Source: Gnetum montanum (lineage: Eukaryota > Streptophyta > Gnetopsida > Gnetales > Gnetaceae). From it: 64,000 bases of DNA. The DNA lies in contig MNCI01025042.1 in assembly GCA_015680685.1 (NCBI GenBank), positions 1,301,232-1,365,231 of the forward strand, given 5' to 3'. This document shows, one piece after another, positions 22,950 to 34,639 of the stretch (positions within the stretch are counted from its first letter, which is position 1; each line of letters opens with the position of its first letter). A model generated the notes under the pieces. It was given only the letters and a program-made list of their open reading frames with translations. It ran no database searches and had not been told where the DNA came from. A program made the position numbers and the translations under genes.

Positions 22950-24264
22950 TTCTCCTTCATTTAGGCTAGATGGACATTGACTATGTTATTTGTAAGGATG
23001 AACCACTTGTTGTTATGGGAACCAACCAACCGAATGATGTTGATTCTTATGAAAAATGGGAGTGATTTAATCACCTTTGTGTCATGTTCATAAAGACCAA
23101 GATCTCAACTAGTATTCATGATTCATTGGAATAGTATGATAATGTGCAAGCTTTTATGAAGGTAATTGATGAATAATTTGAGTCATCAAACAAGGCTTTG
23201 GCTAGCATCTTAATAATGAAATTTTCATCTATGAAGCTCATTGGAATCTATGGTGTGCGTGAGCACATCATGGAAATGAGGGATATAGTGGCTCAATTGA
23301 AAACACTTGAGGTTGAGATGTTAGAGTCTTTCCTTGTGCACTACATCTTGAACACATGCCCACAGTAGTACAAACCATTTAAGATTTCTTGTAACACACA
23401 TAGAGAAAAGTGGTCAATTAATGAACTAATGGCCATGTGTGTACAAGAAGAGGGTAGACTTACTATGGAAGCGAGAGAGTGTGTGCATATTGCTACATAT
23501 GAAAAGTATAAGGGGCAAGCCAAAAATAAGTGGGAGGGAAAACTACCTACACAAGATGATATTAAGAAGGAATCTAGATGCTTTTTCTGCAAGAAGAAAG
23601 AGCATATAAAGAAGGATTGTTCTAAATATCAGAAATGGCTTGAAAAGAAAGGTACTCAATTCTCACTTGTTTGTTTTGAATCTAATACGGTTGATGTTTG
23701 CCATAACACATGGTGGATTGACTCTGGTTCTACAATCCATGTTACTAATTCCTTGCAAGGGGTGTAAAATCTAGGGAGGCTAGTGGAAGTGAGTTGTGCA
23801 TCTATTCAGACAACAAGATGTGCTCACATGTGGAGGTAGTTGGAACATGCAAATTAGTTTTAAGTAGTGGTTTTGTTTTAAAGTTGGAAAAGACATTTTA
23901 TATTCCAAGTTTTTTGAGGAATTTAATTTCTATTTGAAAGCTTATATCATTCGGATTTTTCTTTAATTTTTTAGACACTACATTCAGTTTATATTTTAGA
24001 TTTGAACTTATTGGGAATGGCACATTAGCAGATGGTCTTTTCAACATTAGTTTACAAAATGAAACTTCTTATACTTTTATGCATGTTCATGATAGTGTTG
24101 GCATTAAGAGATGTGTTATGAATGAAGAATCCTCTATGTTATGGCATCGTAGATTAGGACATATCTCTATTAAGAGAATAAGGAGATTAGTAAATGATGG
24201 AGTACTTAGTACCTTGGATTTTGTTAACTTTGACACTTGTGTGGACTACATAAAGGGAAAGTAG
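22950..24264 (+). pseudogene. Copia gag-protease-pre-integrase fragment
   Basis: The frame includes GTNQPNDVDSYEKWE, then stops, then an open stretch from 23429. That stretch has the zinc knuckle CFFCKKKEHIKKDC (about 23579-23620), a linker, and WWIDSGSTIHVTN (protease active site, about 23712-23750). After a frameshift and stops, the pre-integrase motif LWHRRLGHISIKRIRRL appears at about 24138-24190. Gag packages RNA and the protease cuts the polyprotein. Zinc-knuckle spacing C-x2-C-x4-H-x4-C is canonical. Confidence 0.82.
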
Positions 24265-26622
24265 ACCAATATGTCAAGTTTGGGACCAATTTTTGCATGT
24301 TATGTCATTGTTGCATGACGTTTTCTTTTGGAGGCTAGTTTTGCTTCTATTTCTTCTCCTACAGCTGTGTTTTCTTTGCCAAGGATTCATAGGATTTTAT
24401 CTCAAGGCTTTGAAGCATTCTACCAAAGGTAGAGCCATAAATGTAGCTCTGAATGATTTATCTTTTTTGTATTTTCTTTTTCTAAAACATCTTCCCAAGA
24501 GATTTTATTAGTTGCAATTTAAAGATGATTTTGCAAAGCATTCATTAAATCGGACTAGCTACAACACAACTTTTGGTTTCAACTAATTGTGAACATAGAT
24601 AACCCTTCACATGAAAGATGGTCACCATGCAAGGTGAAAAAGCCAACATATCATTTTATCCTTCCAATTTAACATTTGGATTGTCGATATTTCTAACATA
24701 AATTAGAATTTTGTGTCAAGGTTTAGGTAGTCACAAAATTCGATGCATCCTTATCTTGGGTTTTCTTATAATCAATAGAAAATTCAATACATCCTTGTTT
24801 TGGGTTGTCTATAATTTAGTGCAATGTTGTAGTAGATTGGAATGTGTTAATTTAGTTGGCACAACCTTTTATTTTATGCATAATTCTATGTACTAACAAA
24901 ATATAAATGTGAAAGCTAAAGTTTTCATAACCTTGATGATTGGTAACAGTGTTAAGGCCATGATTTTGATTGATCTTTGGTGATGCATTATTGTGAGAAT
25001 GTTTGCTAGCAGCATCAATTTTCATTCCTCCATTATTATGTAGGGATTATTTAAAATTAAAAGACAGTCAACAAATAGTGCTAAACACTGTATGTTTGCT
25101 TTGTTTTTCACACTACAAAAATGTTTGGGTCATTTTGCTGCTTTGAAATGGAATCTCCTTTTCAAGTTGGAAGGTAAATAAAGAATTATCATTTTATGTT
25201 TTTTAAAAAGGTTACTTTCTCCCTTGATTAAAATCTATTATTTTATTTTTAAATACTTTGATTTTCTTTTATTCATACTTGGATAGATGGGAAGCATAGA
25301 GAAAGAAAAGGAGATTCAAATAACAAAGGAAATATGGAGGATCTCTATTCCACTATACTTGGTAAAAGAAATCATGGATCATGAATAAGTAGGAGAACAT
25401 GTTGCCACTTCTTTCTCTTCTTGTAAAAAGGGAACAAGAGAAGGAGAAAATTCTAAAAAAGGTTTTCTTAGGCATAAAAGAAATAATTAGCAAGTAAGAA
25501 GAAAAAGGCTTCTTCTTCTTTTCCTTCTCTTGTTCCATCCTCATCATCTTTTCCATCCTATACACCTCCCCTATCATAGTTTGAGTCCACCGATTGCTCC
25601 CTTGAATTGGCTTGAACAAGAAGCCATTAGATGAGATTATGTAAAAGGTTGGAAAAATTGATCCTTGAATTCCAACACGAAAAGAATAGAAAAAGGGTTT
25701 GGGGACATCCTAGTTAAGGAGCTCAAAGAATGAACTAAATAGCTGACTTGAACTATATGGTTCTATTTTGAGTATCTACAAGAAAAAGTCAAAAATCAAC
25801 CCTCCAACAACCAAAAAATTGGATGGATTGAATACTAATTTGCTAAGTTCTTTCTTTTTCTTGTTCAGTGTTTCTCCATGCTCATGTATTAGTGTAGTTT
25901 ATGCTCATATGCTACTTTGTTTCATTCATTGCCTATGATTAATTTAGTTTAATGCATGTAACTTATTTTGTCTCAAATATTTCTAATTTCAAGTAATTTA
26001 ATATTGTTGAATTTAACATTTTTGAAAGTTATCGGTCACTTTTCTCTTTAAAAACCCTTGCAAGACCTAAATTTCCACATTAACAGGATCATAACTTCAA
26101 GATTCAAAACGAACATTGAAATAGGCCATATAAGATGCAGAGTTATTAGAAGAGCAGATACGTAACTATGTACATCCAGGAGTATAAAAAATTGTGCATA
26201 AAGGAAAACTACAGGACACGGAATTATTTCTTGGAACATCGTGACACCAGTCTACTTCCATCATGAGGTTTACAACCGCTTAGATTCCAAAAATTCTATC
26301 GCTTGATTTTTAAAAAAGAGTTCGCGGTATATATTAGAAACACAACGAGCGAATATAGCCTCATTCTTTATAGTGGCAGAGATGCAGTCACCCGTGGAAG
26401 GGGAAAGCAAGGAAAAGGGGAATGGCAAAGCAAGGAAAAGAGGAAACCATTTGGAGGAGTGGGCTGGTGGATGGGAACTGGTGCCTGCCAGCGGTGGATA
26501 GTGCCTGCCAGCGGTAAAGGAAGTTTGTCGTAGAATTGACGAATCCATATGGAATAAGGAATCCATATGGAATTGGGAATCCATAAAAGCTTTGCCGCAT
26601 ACCGACGAAATGCAGAGCACGC
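24265..26622. other. Intergenic DNA between the copia fragment and the STP gene
   Basis: AT-rich and without a supported gene. Short ORFs (e.g. 24293-24511 plus, 25353-25619 minus) are hydrophobic or low-complexity and resemble no family I know. The last 300 bp lie downstream of the STP stop and probably include its 3' UTR. Confidence 0.5.
26395..26590. repeat. Three short tandem duplications in the probable STP 3' UTR
   Basis: AAAGCAAGGAAAAG occurs twice near 26404 and 26429. GTGCCTGCCAGCGGT occurs twice at about 26482 and 26501. GGAATCCATATGGAAT occurs twice at about 26541-26575, followed by a third partial GGAATCCATA. The stretch lies 30-230 bp past the STP stop codon. Confidence 0.6.
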
Positions 26623-29135
26623 TTAAGACTTGGACCCCAGGGCGCGTGAGGCAGTGAGCAATCCAACTGTGGAGGTGGGACTATCGCATGCTACCTGATG
26701 GTGGCCATCAATGATGACGTTACGCCAATACCAGTGACGGGTCCACACAGAGTTCATGCGGTTGATAGGGACGTTCCTGGTTTCCGGCAGGAACAGCCAC
26801 ACCCAAGCAGCCATAAGCACGATGCACACGGCGTAGGCCGCGAAAATGGCGTACTTGAGGCGGCACATCAGCGCCAGGAACACCTGCGATACCAACGCCG
26901 TCATGAAAAACTGCACCGCTACGCTCACGGCCTGCCCTGCAGCGCGCACCTGCGCCGGAAAAATCTCGCTTGGGATCAAGCACGCGAGCGGTCCCCACGA
27001 CCAACCGTAGCCCAACGCGAAACCGCACATCATGGCCACCAACGTGACTGCGTAGCCTCCGCTTAGTCCACCGCTACCGCTGGGGTCCTGGGTACCCAGT
27101 ACCAACGCTATTGTCGTCTGGCATAGCAGCATCTGTGCGCAGCCCTGCAACAGCAGCCCCCTGCGGCCTACTCTATCAACCAGTAAAATGGCCACCACTA
27201 TGGCCACCAGATTTACCACGGCCAGCACCACCGACGCCAGCAGCGCCGTGTTGGCGCCCACGCCCACCATCTCGAACACCACCGGCGCGTAAGACGCCAC
27301 CACGTTTATGCCGCTCAATTGCGACCACACCTGTGGATATTCCCAAAAGAGATTCACATATAGTTGATATTTAACTTTACGACCTTCTTTGATGTGAGAA
27401 GTAGACTGGAATTGAATGGATGCAGGATAGATGAAGTGGTGATAAACAATGGAATGGAATGGTCTACATTTGTAGTTAAATATATGGTTCTGAATGTAAA
27501 GTCAATCAATTTCTCAATGTGAGACATTGAATCGAAGTAGGATAGATGAAATGGCATAATACAGTGGAATGGGAAAGAATTTGAAGTAGATTAAAGTTTT
27601 GCTAAACCTTCTGTAAAACTTTTCGTATATGATGCAGGATGCCAAACAATGCAAAGAAATGTGAATATGCACGTGTTGAAAAGATAAGAATGTTAAATTA
27701 AATGTTGAAAGAAAGATAAAAACGGTAAAGTGAATGTTATATATTGCTGGGAAAGATAAAACCAAACCATTGTTAGTTAAAAGAATTTTGAAGCTGCCAT
27801 GATAGAGGAGATGAAGAAATCTAAGAAAGGCATATGAGATACTGGGATGGTTGGTTTACTAAAGAATACTGTATAAACTTAAATCGATAAAAAGATGCCG
27901 CTTAATTAATTAGAGTGAAAACAACGAAGGAGCAGACCAGAGCAGAGATAAACAGTAGAGGCTCAATTATGCAAGCGGAAAGAAAGATGCCAGATTTCGA
28001 AAACAACGAAAACTCTGACCAATAGATAGCTAATGTCAATTTGTTCGTTAGTATAAAGGGGAGGAGGTTAGAACTGGTGCAGCCAAGGGCATGAATGATG
28101 ATGAGGATGAGGGCTTTACATCCATGAATTAGCTTGTATGACGCAGCCCCTCTGGATTTTTGCTATTTACGCACCTGGGCTGTGACAGCGACCAAAATCT
28201 GTGCCCGGTAACGACGCTCCACTAGTACACTTCGCATAGCACCGGTAGTTGCGGCCGTCTCCGACACAGCGGCGGTCATAGCGGCCAGTTCGGATTCAAT
28301 ATTCTCTGTTCCTCGCAAACGCCGGAGGACTTGCGCGGCACGAGCGCGTTGGCCGCGCTGAAGGAGGCTCACGGGGGTGTCGGGCAGCGCGAGGGCCCCG
28401 GCTGCCATGATGAGGGCCGGGGCAGCGGCGAATCCGAGCGAAAGGCGCCAGCCCCATCCTGCCTCTATCTTGGCCGCGCCGTAGTTTATGAGATTCGACG
28501 ACAGCACACCCACGCCGATGCACTGCTGGAACGCCACGTTGAACGCCCCCCGCAGCCGCGCCGGCGCCATCTCCGACAGATAGATCGGCACCGCCTGCAC
28601 GCCACGCAATTCCAGTGACTAAGCTAAACCAAAACCAGAATCAAAGAGTAGAGACAGAAATCAGAATGCTGCAGCGGATTCACTTTACTTGGTTGGCGAA
28701 ACCAATGCCCAGGCCGAGAAGGAGGCGTCCCAGGATGAGCATAACAACGCTTACAGCAGCGGCGTTGAGGGTGGCCCCGGCTAGAAACAAGGCCGAGGCA
28801 AGCAGCATGGAGGCTTTGCGGCCGTGAGCACGCGTAACATGCGAAGCGGCGAGCGAGGCTAAGAGGGCGGCAATGTAAAGACTGGAAGTAAAGGCGGTGA
28901 GCACTTGGCTGTCGAATTTGCAGTAGCCCGTCTGGTGTGCCCGTGACGCCCGTCGGAACACTTCCGGGAAGAAGCGCTTCTGGAATGCGGGCATGGACGT
29001 TACGCCTCCTGAGACTCCCAGATCGTAGCCGAACATTAGTCCTCCTGTGGCCGCCACCAGGCACGTCACCAGCAGGTACCCTGTCACTCTTGAGTTTTGG
29101 TTTTCTTCTTTCACTTGATCCTCGTCCTCCGCCAT
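26623..29135 (-). CDS. STP: Monosaccharide/H+ symporter, STP (sugar transport protein) family
   Basis: Three exons: 29135-28689 (149 codons), 28594-28175 (140 codons) and 27330-26623 (235 codons plus stop). All junctions are phase 0 with GT-AG introns of 94 and 844 bp. The 524-aa length is normal for plant plasma-membrane hexose importers of the 12-helix MFS sugar porter class. Motifs: [14 protein letters not shown] (residues 35-48; Asp38 matches the proton-binding Asp of AtSTP10), [14 protein letters not shown] (Arg137 is its partner), DRVGRR (341-346), [16 protein letters not shown] (399-414), PETRNVPI and HWYW. Cys72 and Cys445 match the lid disulfide. The usual QQLTGIN sugar-site block is SQLSGIN here. 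The start is the first ATG in a frame matching family N termini. No stop or frameshift was found; exons are strikingly GC-rich. Confidence 0.93.
27331..28174 (-). other. STP intron 2 (844 bp)
   Basis: Donor CAG|GTGCGT at 28174 and acceptor CCACAG at 27331. AT-rich with no ORF or recognised repeat. It separates the cytosolic-loop exon from the exon that starts in the SQLSGIN block. Confidence 0.88.
28595..28688 (-). other. STP intron 1 (94 bp)
   Basis: Donor CAA|GTAAAG at 28688 and acceptor GTGCAG at 28595. It sits between GIGFANQ and [11 protein letters not shown]. Reading through would add codons foreign to the family and a stop. Confidence 0.9.
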
Positions 29136-30111
29136 TACTAACAGTTGGCTGTTTTCTTTAGTTTGGGGCGGACGGGGGACAGGAGGGGTGTGATGATGGA
29201 TGTTGGGGTGGAGATGCGAAGGCGTGGATATGAAAATGCATGTTGTGTGACAAGCACCTGGTACCATATAAATATGATTGATTCCATCTGTTGGTTTCGA
29301 TCTGAGACTGTTAGGTCTTGTTGCATATTGATTATGTCTGTTGCTTTTGGTCTGAGAGTTGACTGTTAGCTCTTGTTGAATACTTGTGTCAATCGGACTC
29401 GTCCAATGTTGGTTGTGTTTCTTTATCATTAATATTTGATTTGTAATTATTTGGATGCTCATATTCTTGTGTAATTAATATTTGATTTGTAATTAATAGG
29501 GATTATGTTTGTAATGTGTATGATATTGTATATGCATTTGTTGCTTAGAGCATGTGCGAGACTAATTATTAATGTAGGTTGCTTTATATCCCATTCGTCT
29601 CCTCCACTACAACACTTGTTTAACATTTAGCAAAGGAAGTGCAAAGGCTTCCTACTTAGTTTTATACTAATATTATTAATTGATAAGTAGAGGTTGGAAG
29701 TGTGTCAAGAGCATTGAGAAGGTTGAGGAGAAGGATGTTTACATGGATTATTTGATGTATATTTCCAGGTACAAATGTATGGTTTTTTGTAGATTGCTAA
29801 TGTTTGCAAGACTCTAGTAGTATTATTATATATATGATATATATGTTCTATGTATACAAGAAAACATGCATCTATGTAGCTTGATGTCTTTGCTTGGCCT
29901 TTGATTTGACATATTTTTGTTCAACTTGATGTTACAAGATATATATCTTGTAGTTTATTCTTAATGTATTTCCATATCATGTGATTCTTAATTTGTCATG
30001 CTTCCGTTGTGTCATTGTTGATAATCCTAGGCATCACTTCATCCTAACCTTATGTAGTAGGGTGGATTATTACATATACTCTCATCAACATAAAGGGAAA
30101 TTATTTCTCCT
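29136..30111 (-). promoter_or_regulatory. STP upstream region
   Basis: The 100 bp before the ATG (29136-29240) are C/T-rich on the minus strand, as in many plant 5' UTRs. A TATTTATA-like sequence at about 29266-29275, 130 bp from the ATG, is a weak TATA candidate. Farther up, an imperfect 50-bp tandem duplication (about 29288-29385) shares CTGTT, TCTGAGA and TCTTGTTG. ATTAATATTTGATTTGTAATTA occurs at about 29428 and 29476. Beyond 29520 nothing was recognised up to the LTR of element D at 30112. Confidence 0.4.
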
Positions 30112-31003
30112 TGATGTCCTCTTTATAGAAGCAAAGGCTCATCAACATAAAGGGCATGTGTCAACATAGCCCTGTTAATGTATCCCCATCAACACATGGT
30201 TAGATGCATTGACACTGATGTAAGCAAGTCCTATATAAATGCGGTTGCCACCTGCATTTATGACATCTTAGATTGGTAGCATAGCAAAGTCCTTGTAGTT
30301 TTATTTCTCCAAAGTTAGAATATTTTTTCTCTGAGTGCCTATAGTGTGAATTAAAGAGATTGTATGGTGCTTTATTTGAACACCATGTACTTGAACATAT
30401 CGACATGAATGACAATAAAGTTGAGATTTCTTATATTCATTACAACACTTGAATTAGTTTAGTCTTTACTATTAGCACTTTACTTTTAATGCACTTTACA
30501 TTCATGGTTTTAATTCATTAATGTACTTAACCATAAAAACATAAGTACAACCACTTCCGAGTATAATGTATTGCACTTAGTAATCCCAATAGCGGTCATT
30601 TGGTATGCTTAGTAATAGCCACTTAGTAACCCAATAGCATTGATACTAGTTTTGAATGTGTCTGGTATGTAGGAATAGTTACTTTACGTTAGGATAATTA
30701 GTTACTAGAGTAGCCAAGTAGTTAAATAATTAATTGTTAACTCTTCATTTACTTATTTAGCCATTAGGATAAAAAAATATATAACAATACTTATAAAAAT
30801 AAATATCATGCACCTTAACTCATATTTAACCATACGAACTAATAATACAAGTGTGAGTTAGAATGAAAATGATCATATAACCCCTTGCTTCATAGTTTAA
30901 GACTATAGACAACATAAGAACTAAGTCCATGGAATTTGATTAGATCACTAGTGAACACTTGTGATTCATATGGTTAGGCATAGAGAATACTCGTTGCTCA
31001 TCA
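30112..31003 (+). repeat. Element D 5' LTR
   Basis: Begins TGATGTCC and ends CTCATCA, directly before the primer site. It aligns throughout with 42793-43673, including the TATA region and a segment with GACAATAAAGTTGAG. The left end is less certain because the phrase TCATCAACATAAAGGG occurs both before (30082) and inside (30139) the LTR. Confidence 0.85.
30232..30240 (+). promoter_or_regulatory. TATA box of element D 5' LTR
   Basis: TATATAAAT, conserved exactly at 42905-42913 in the 3' LTR, with ATTGATG/CATCGATG-type motifs in the 100 bp upstream. It would start the genomic RNA about 30 bp downstream. Confidence 0.65.
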
Positions 31004-31021
31004 TTGGCATTGTTGCTAGGG
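31004..31021 (+). other. Primer-binding site, tRNA-Asp type (element D)
   Basis: TTGGCATTGTTGCTAGGGATC follows the LTR end and matches the tRNA-Asp-complementary TGGCGCCGTTGCCGGGGATC with only a few transitions. Confidence 0.82.
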
Positions 31022-31175
31022 ATCTTAGTTAGCTAAGTATGCTAATTAGTAGTAGATTGTGAAGTTATACAAAGATGTTGTAAAGATAACATAACAATGA
31101 CCAACTATCATCTAATAAGGGAAACAATTAAAAAAATAAAATATCAAAGGTACACTGTTTTTATATACAACTAAT

Positions 31176-33520
31176 ATGGCTTCTTCTCATAGGCACAAAT
31201 TTCCACTAAACATAGGAGAATTCAATCAGCAACATGAGGCATCAAAGAGGCCCCAACAATTTAGAGTTGTCTATGCCCATATGAATTCTTATAATCTAGA
31301 TTTCACTTTCATCCTTCATTAAGATGAGCAAATGTGCTAGAGGGACATGGAAGGCAACATTGTGTTACCTCCTGATTGATCTATTCTTGCTATGCTAATG
31401 ACCAATCTCATTAGACTAGGCATCATTGTACTCAACTCAGAATATGAAGTCCAGGACCATACCTATAGAGACTATCATCCTATAGATGCCCAATGTAAGA
31501 AAGATTGGTACATGAAAGCACATTATGAGGCCTCTAAGGGTAAGAGGATCCCAACGTAATTATTCTTGTAGTAACACAAAGAGGACAAGGATTTCTTTTC
31601 TGGCTAATCCTAATACATAGATTCTACTCCTTTCTTTAAAGAGAAAACCCTTTCACCAATGGTTACAATCAACTTTGGAAAACCTTGGTGATGGAAAGAC
31701 AAGGTCTTAAGACCAAGGACCCTCAAAGGACATGATAATGATAACTAGGAGGACAAGAAACATAAAAAAATTGGGGTAGGGATTGAAGGAGAAGGACTAT
31801 TAGACATCATTCTCTTAGTTTTCCTTCTTCATCCTCAACATCCTCTTCATTATCAAACTCTAATAAGAGGAGATGAGGTTGAGATAAGAGGAGGAACAGT
31901 TGAGATCAAGATAAAGATGAACAATAGGATAGAGATGAACAAAGATCCCACCAAGATGATCAAGACTTGTGGTGGAGAAAACAACAAGGGGACGAAGAGC
32001 ATCATCAGGAAAGAAGAAATAATAGAATGTATCATAGGAATCATGGCCATGAAAGGGGACACCATGAACAACATGGCTATGGTGAGCCTCTATTGGCTAC
32101 TAGAAACATGATCAATATTTCAGAGGCTGTAAGAATTCTTACAAGACATTAGAAGGATGATAGGATTAAGAGGTTGGATATGAATAATATCCCTAGTTTT
32201 GAAGGGGGATATAATGTAGCTCCTTAAAATCATCTCCAAGCCTTTCATGATGCATGTGCCTTGCAAAGCATAGAAAATGGATTGCAGAAACTTAAATTGT
32301 TCCCAAAGAAATTCATTAAAGAAGTAAAAAGCTCATACTAGTCCTTGGAACTAGAATCTATCCACCAATTGAGTACCATATTGGAGATATTCAATGACAA
32401 GTACCAAATATACTCTAAAGTTTCTAACTTGTGGAGGTAGATTGAAGGATGGAAACAAGAAAATCATGAGTCCTTGGATGTAGCCTTGGATAGGTATCAC
32501 TCTTTGGTGCATTGATGCCCAGGCCATGGGTACTCTTAAAGGGAATAACTTCACTATATCATAGATGGAATTCAAAATAAGACAAAGAAAACCCTTGGGA
32601 TCTATGCCTAAGGAAAACTTTCTAAAATGCAGGTTCATCAAATTCAAAGGATGATCGAACAATTGGCCAAAGAAGATGAAAAATTGAAAAAATACAAAAA
32701 AGTAGAGGAGTATAATAGGGATCCATCCATTTGCAAAAGAGAGGTGCATTTCTATATCTCAGAAGGGGAGGCACAACTTGATGAAGTGATGCAAAGAAAG
32801 ACCTTGCTAATATAAAAATCTATCACTAAGATATTGGCTAAGGTGGAAAAAATGTGGAACCCCTTAAATGAGAAGTTCTAAATAGCTCTAAAAATTACAA
32901 AAGAAAGACCAGACCACAAGAGTAGTGATAAAGATAGAAGAAGAACAAAATATATAGAAAAGGATTATCATAAAAAAAGGGTAATGCTGTAGTAGTTGAA
33001 GGGTTGCAGATTCTGAAACAAATTATGCCTGGTGCAAAATATGCCAATATGAACATCCTAAGGGATGTTGCCTAGTGTTGTCACATTTGTAGGAGTCTAG
33101 GATGTATGCATTTAATCCAAAATTTGCAAAATAATAAACACCCATGTGGTTGCCTTATCCATAAGGAAACTATAGGTAGTAGTTCCACCACCAACATATT
33201 ATCCAAGTGAAGCACCTTTTCAACCTTAGGAGTAATACTAGTAGTGGCAACACCCACAGTTGTGGGGATGCCACCACTATTATAGTAGTATCCTTACAAG
33301 CAACCAAATCCTTATGGATATTATGGCCAATAGTTGTATCCCCTCATGACTCATCTAGTCATGCCTCCTTCCCTTACCATTACTATCCTCCAGAATATTA
33401 CAAAGCACCTTTTGTAAGAGAAGGCTCTCTTTCTTCTTTTCATCCTTCGTATCCCTCAGTAGCTCCTGCACCACCAACTATCACACCTTTGCCACTTGCT
33501 CCACCTATGTGATCAAATAT
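31176..33520 (+). pseudogene. Element D gag
   Basis: The start ATG at 31176-31178 is retained (MASSHRHKFPLNIGEFNQQ). After stops, readable parts include RIKRLDMNNIPSFEGGYNV, HLQAFHDACALQSIENGLQ and CPGHGYS. A charged helical part follows (32627-32815, QIQRMIEQLAKEDEKLKKYK), then the Cys/His motif CKICQYEHPKGCCLVLSH at about 33037-33090. The end (33207-33512) is Pro/Ser-rich. Many stops are TAG where sister copies have CAG or CAA. Confidence 0.75.
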
Positions 33521-33799
33521 TTATCCAAGTGATTCTAAGCTAATACCTTATAAGAGACTATCCTTCAAAACAAATAGCCCCACAAAACTCTTGCAGACAC
33601 CCATGGTTGTTAACCTTGCCTCATCTACCTTTGAAAGCACTCTCAAGGATCTTTCAAACCAAAAGATCTTTAACATACATACTATCACGTTGATCCATGT
33701 AGTCACAAATTGGATAATGGTTGGACACCTTCCTAGGAAATGATCTAATCCTAGGAGTTTTCTCATTTATTTGCAAATTGTATGGAATGATCCATGTGA

Positions 33800-34190
33800 G
33801 GCTCTATTAGACTCAAGTTTTGGGATAAACTTAATCTCCCAAGAAATGTACAAGACTTAAAACTTGCCTCCTCTCAAAAAGAGCAATATCAGACTAGAGT
33901 TAGCAAGTCAATCCATCACTATTCCTTTGGAGTTAGTGGAGGACATTATGACCACTATTTGTGGGTGGTCCTATCCTACAAATTTCCTTATAATTCATGT
34001 GGAAGGGGGACTTCCCTATCATTATGGAAATGGCTTGGCTAAGTACTATAGATGCTAAGATGGGGATTCAAGACATTTTTTTTGGAAATCTCAAAGGAAA
34101 ATGAATTTGTTAAAATAGAGAAGAAGAGAGTTCTATGCATCAAAAAAAGGGACACAAGGTGCCATTGCATGTAGAAAATATAGACTGTAA
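33800..34190 (+). pseudogene. Element D aspartic protease, active site altered
   Basis: EALLDSSFGINLISQEMYKT: the active-site Gly after DS is Ser. It continues with NLPPLKKSNIRLELASQSI and a frame-shifted GRAWLST-like block near 34030. Sister copies A and E have DSG. Confidence 0.72.
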
Positions 34191-34639
34191 AAGGTACGTC
34201 TATCCAAGCATATACTCAATGTGCTAAAATAATAGTTATTCAAAAATTCCTATATGTAGCATTCAAAAAATAGGAAGATACCTAGTGGTTGACATCAGAT
34301 TATTAGGTTGAATCAACAATATGCATGGAACCATTAAAGAGCCTCATAAGTGCCTTTATTAAGAACATGAATGAAATGGAGTAGCTCCATATTCAACTCT
34401 TCCACAAACACAATGAAATGAACTTGGGAAAGTTGCAAATCCCTAGTCAATTCAAGTAGGAACCCCTTGAACTAAAACTTTACCAACAAATTTAGAATAT
34501 GTTTTTCTTAATAATGGCAAGCCAATAATCATTAATGCTAACATTTCTAAAGATTAGAAAAAGAATCTAATGAAGGTCATAAACAAGTGATCAACAACCT
34601 TTGCTTTGTTATATCTTGAACTTATTAGGATAGATCCAT
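34191..34639 (+). pseudogene. Element D pol linker between protease and RT
   Basis: Decayed coding DNA without a known domain, co-linear with E 51640-51240. Frames change repeatedly. Confidence 0.45.

Larger units (their letters stand above)
21116..24264 (+). mobile_element. Ty1/copia element, 5' part only
   Basis: Contains a 501-bp 5' LTR (TGTTGGAA...CCAACA), a tRNA-Met primer site, a leader, gag with a CCHC zinc knuckle, a DSG protease and the GAG-pre-integrase motif. Recognisable coding ends near 24264. No integrase core, RT, RNase H or 3' LTR was found downstream, so the element is truncated. Confidence 0.85.

Noticed and set aside
26698-28827. Several GC-rich ORFs on the plus strand and in other minus frames across the STP gene
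   Set aside because: They are shadows of the high-GC exons; only the minus-strand frame matches a protein family, with correct splice sites and motifs.
26623-29135. Bacterial contamination or recent transfer as the source of the GC-rich block
   Set aside because: The gene has two GT-AG introns with AT-rich interiors, plant STP hallmarks including the lid cysteines and HWYW, and sits in continuous plant repeat DNA.
31853-32152. Overlapping ORFs on both strands in the gag of element D
   Set aside because: The gag frame of the element explains the coding signal; the minus-strand frame is hydrophobic antisense of an Arg/His-rich region.
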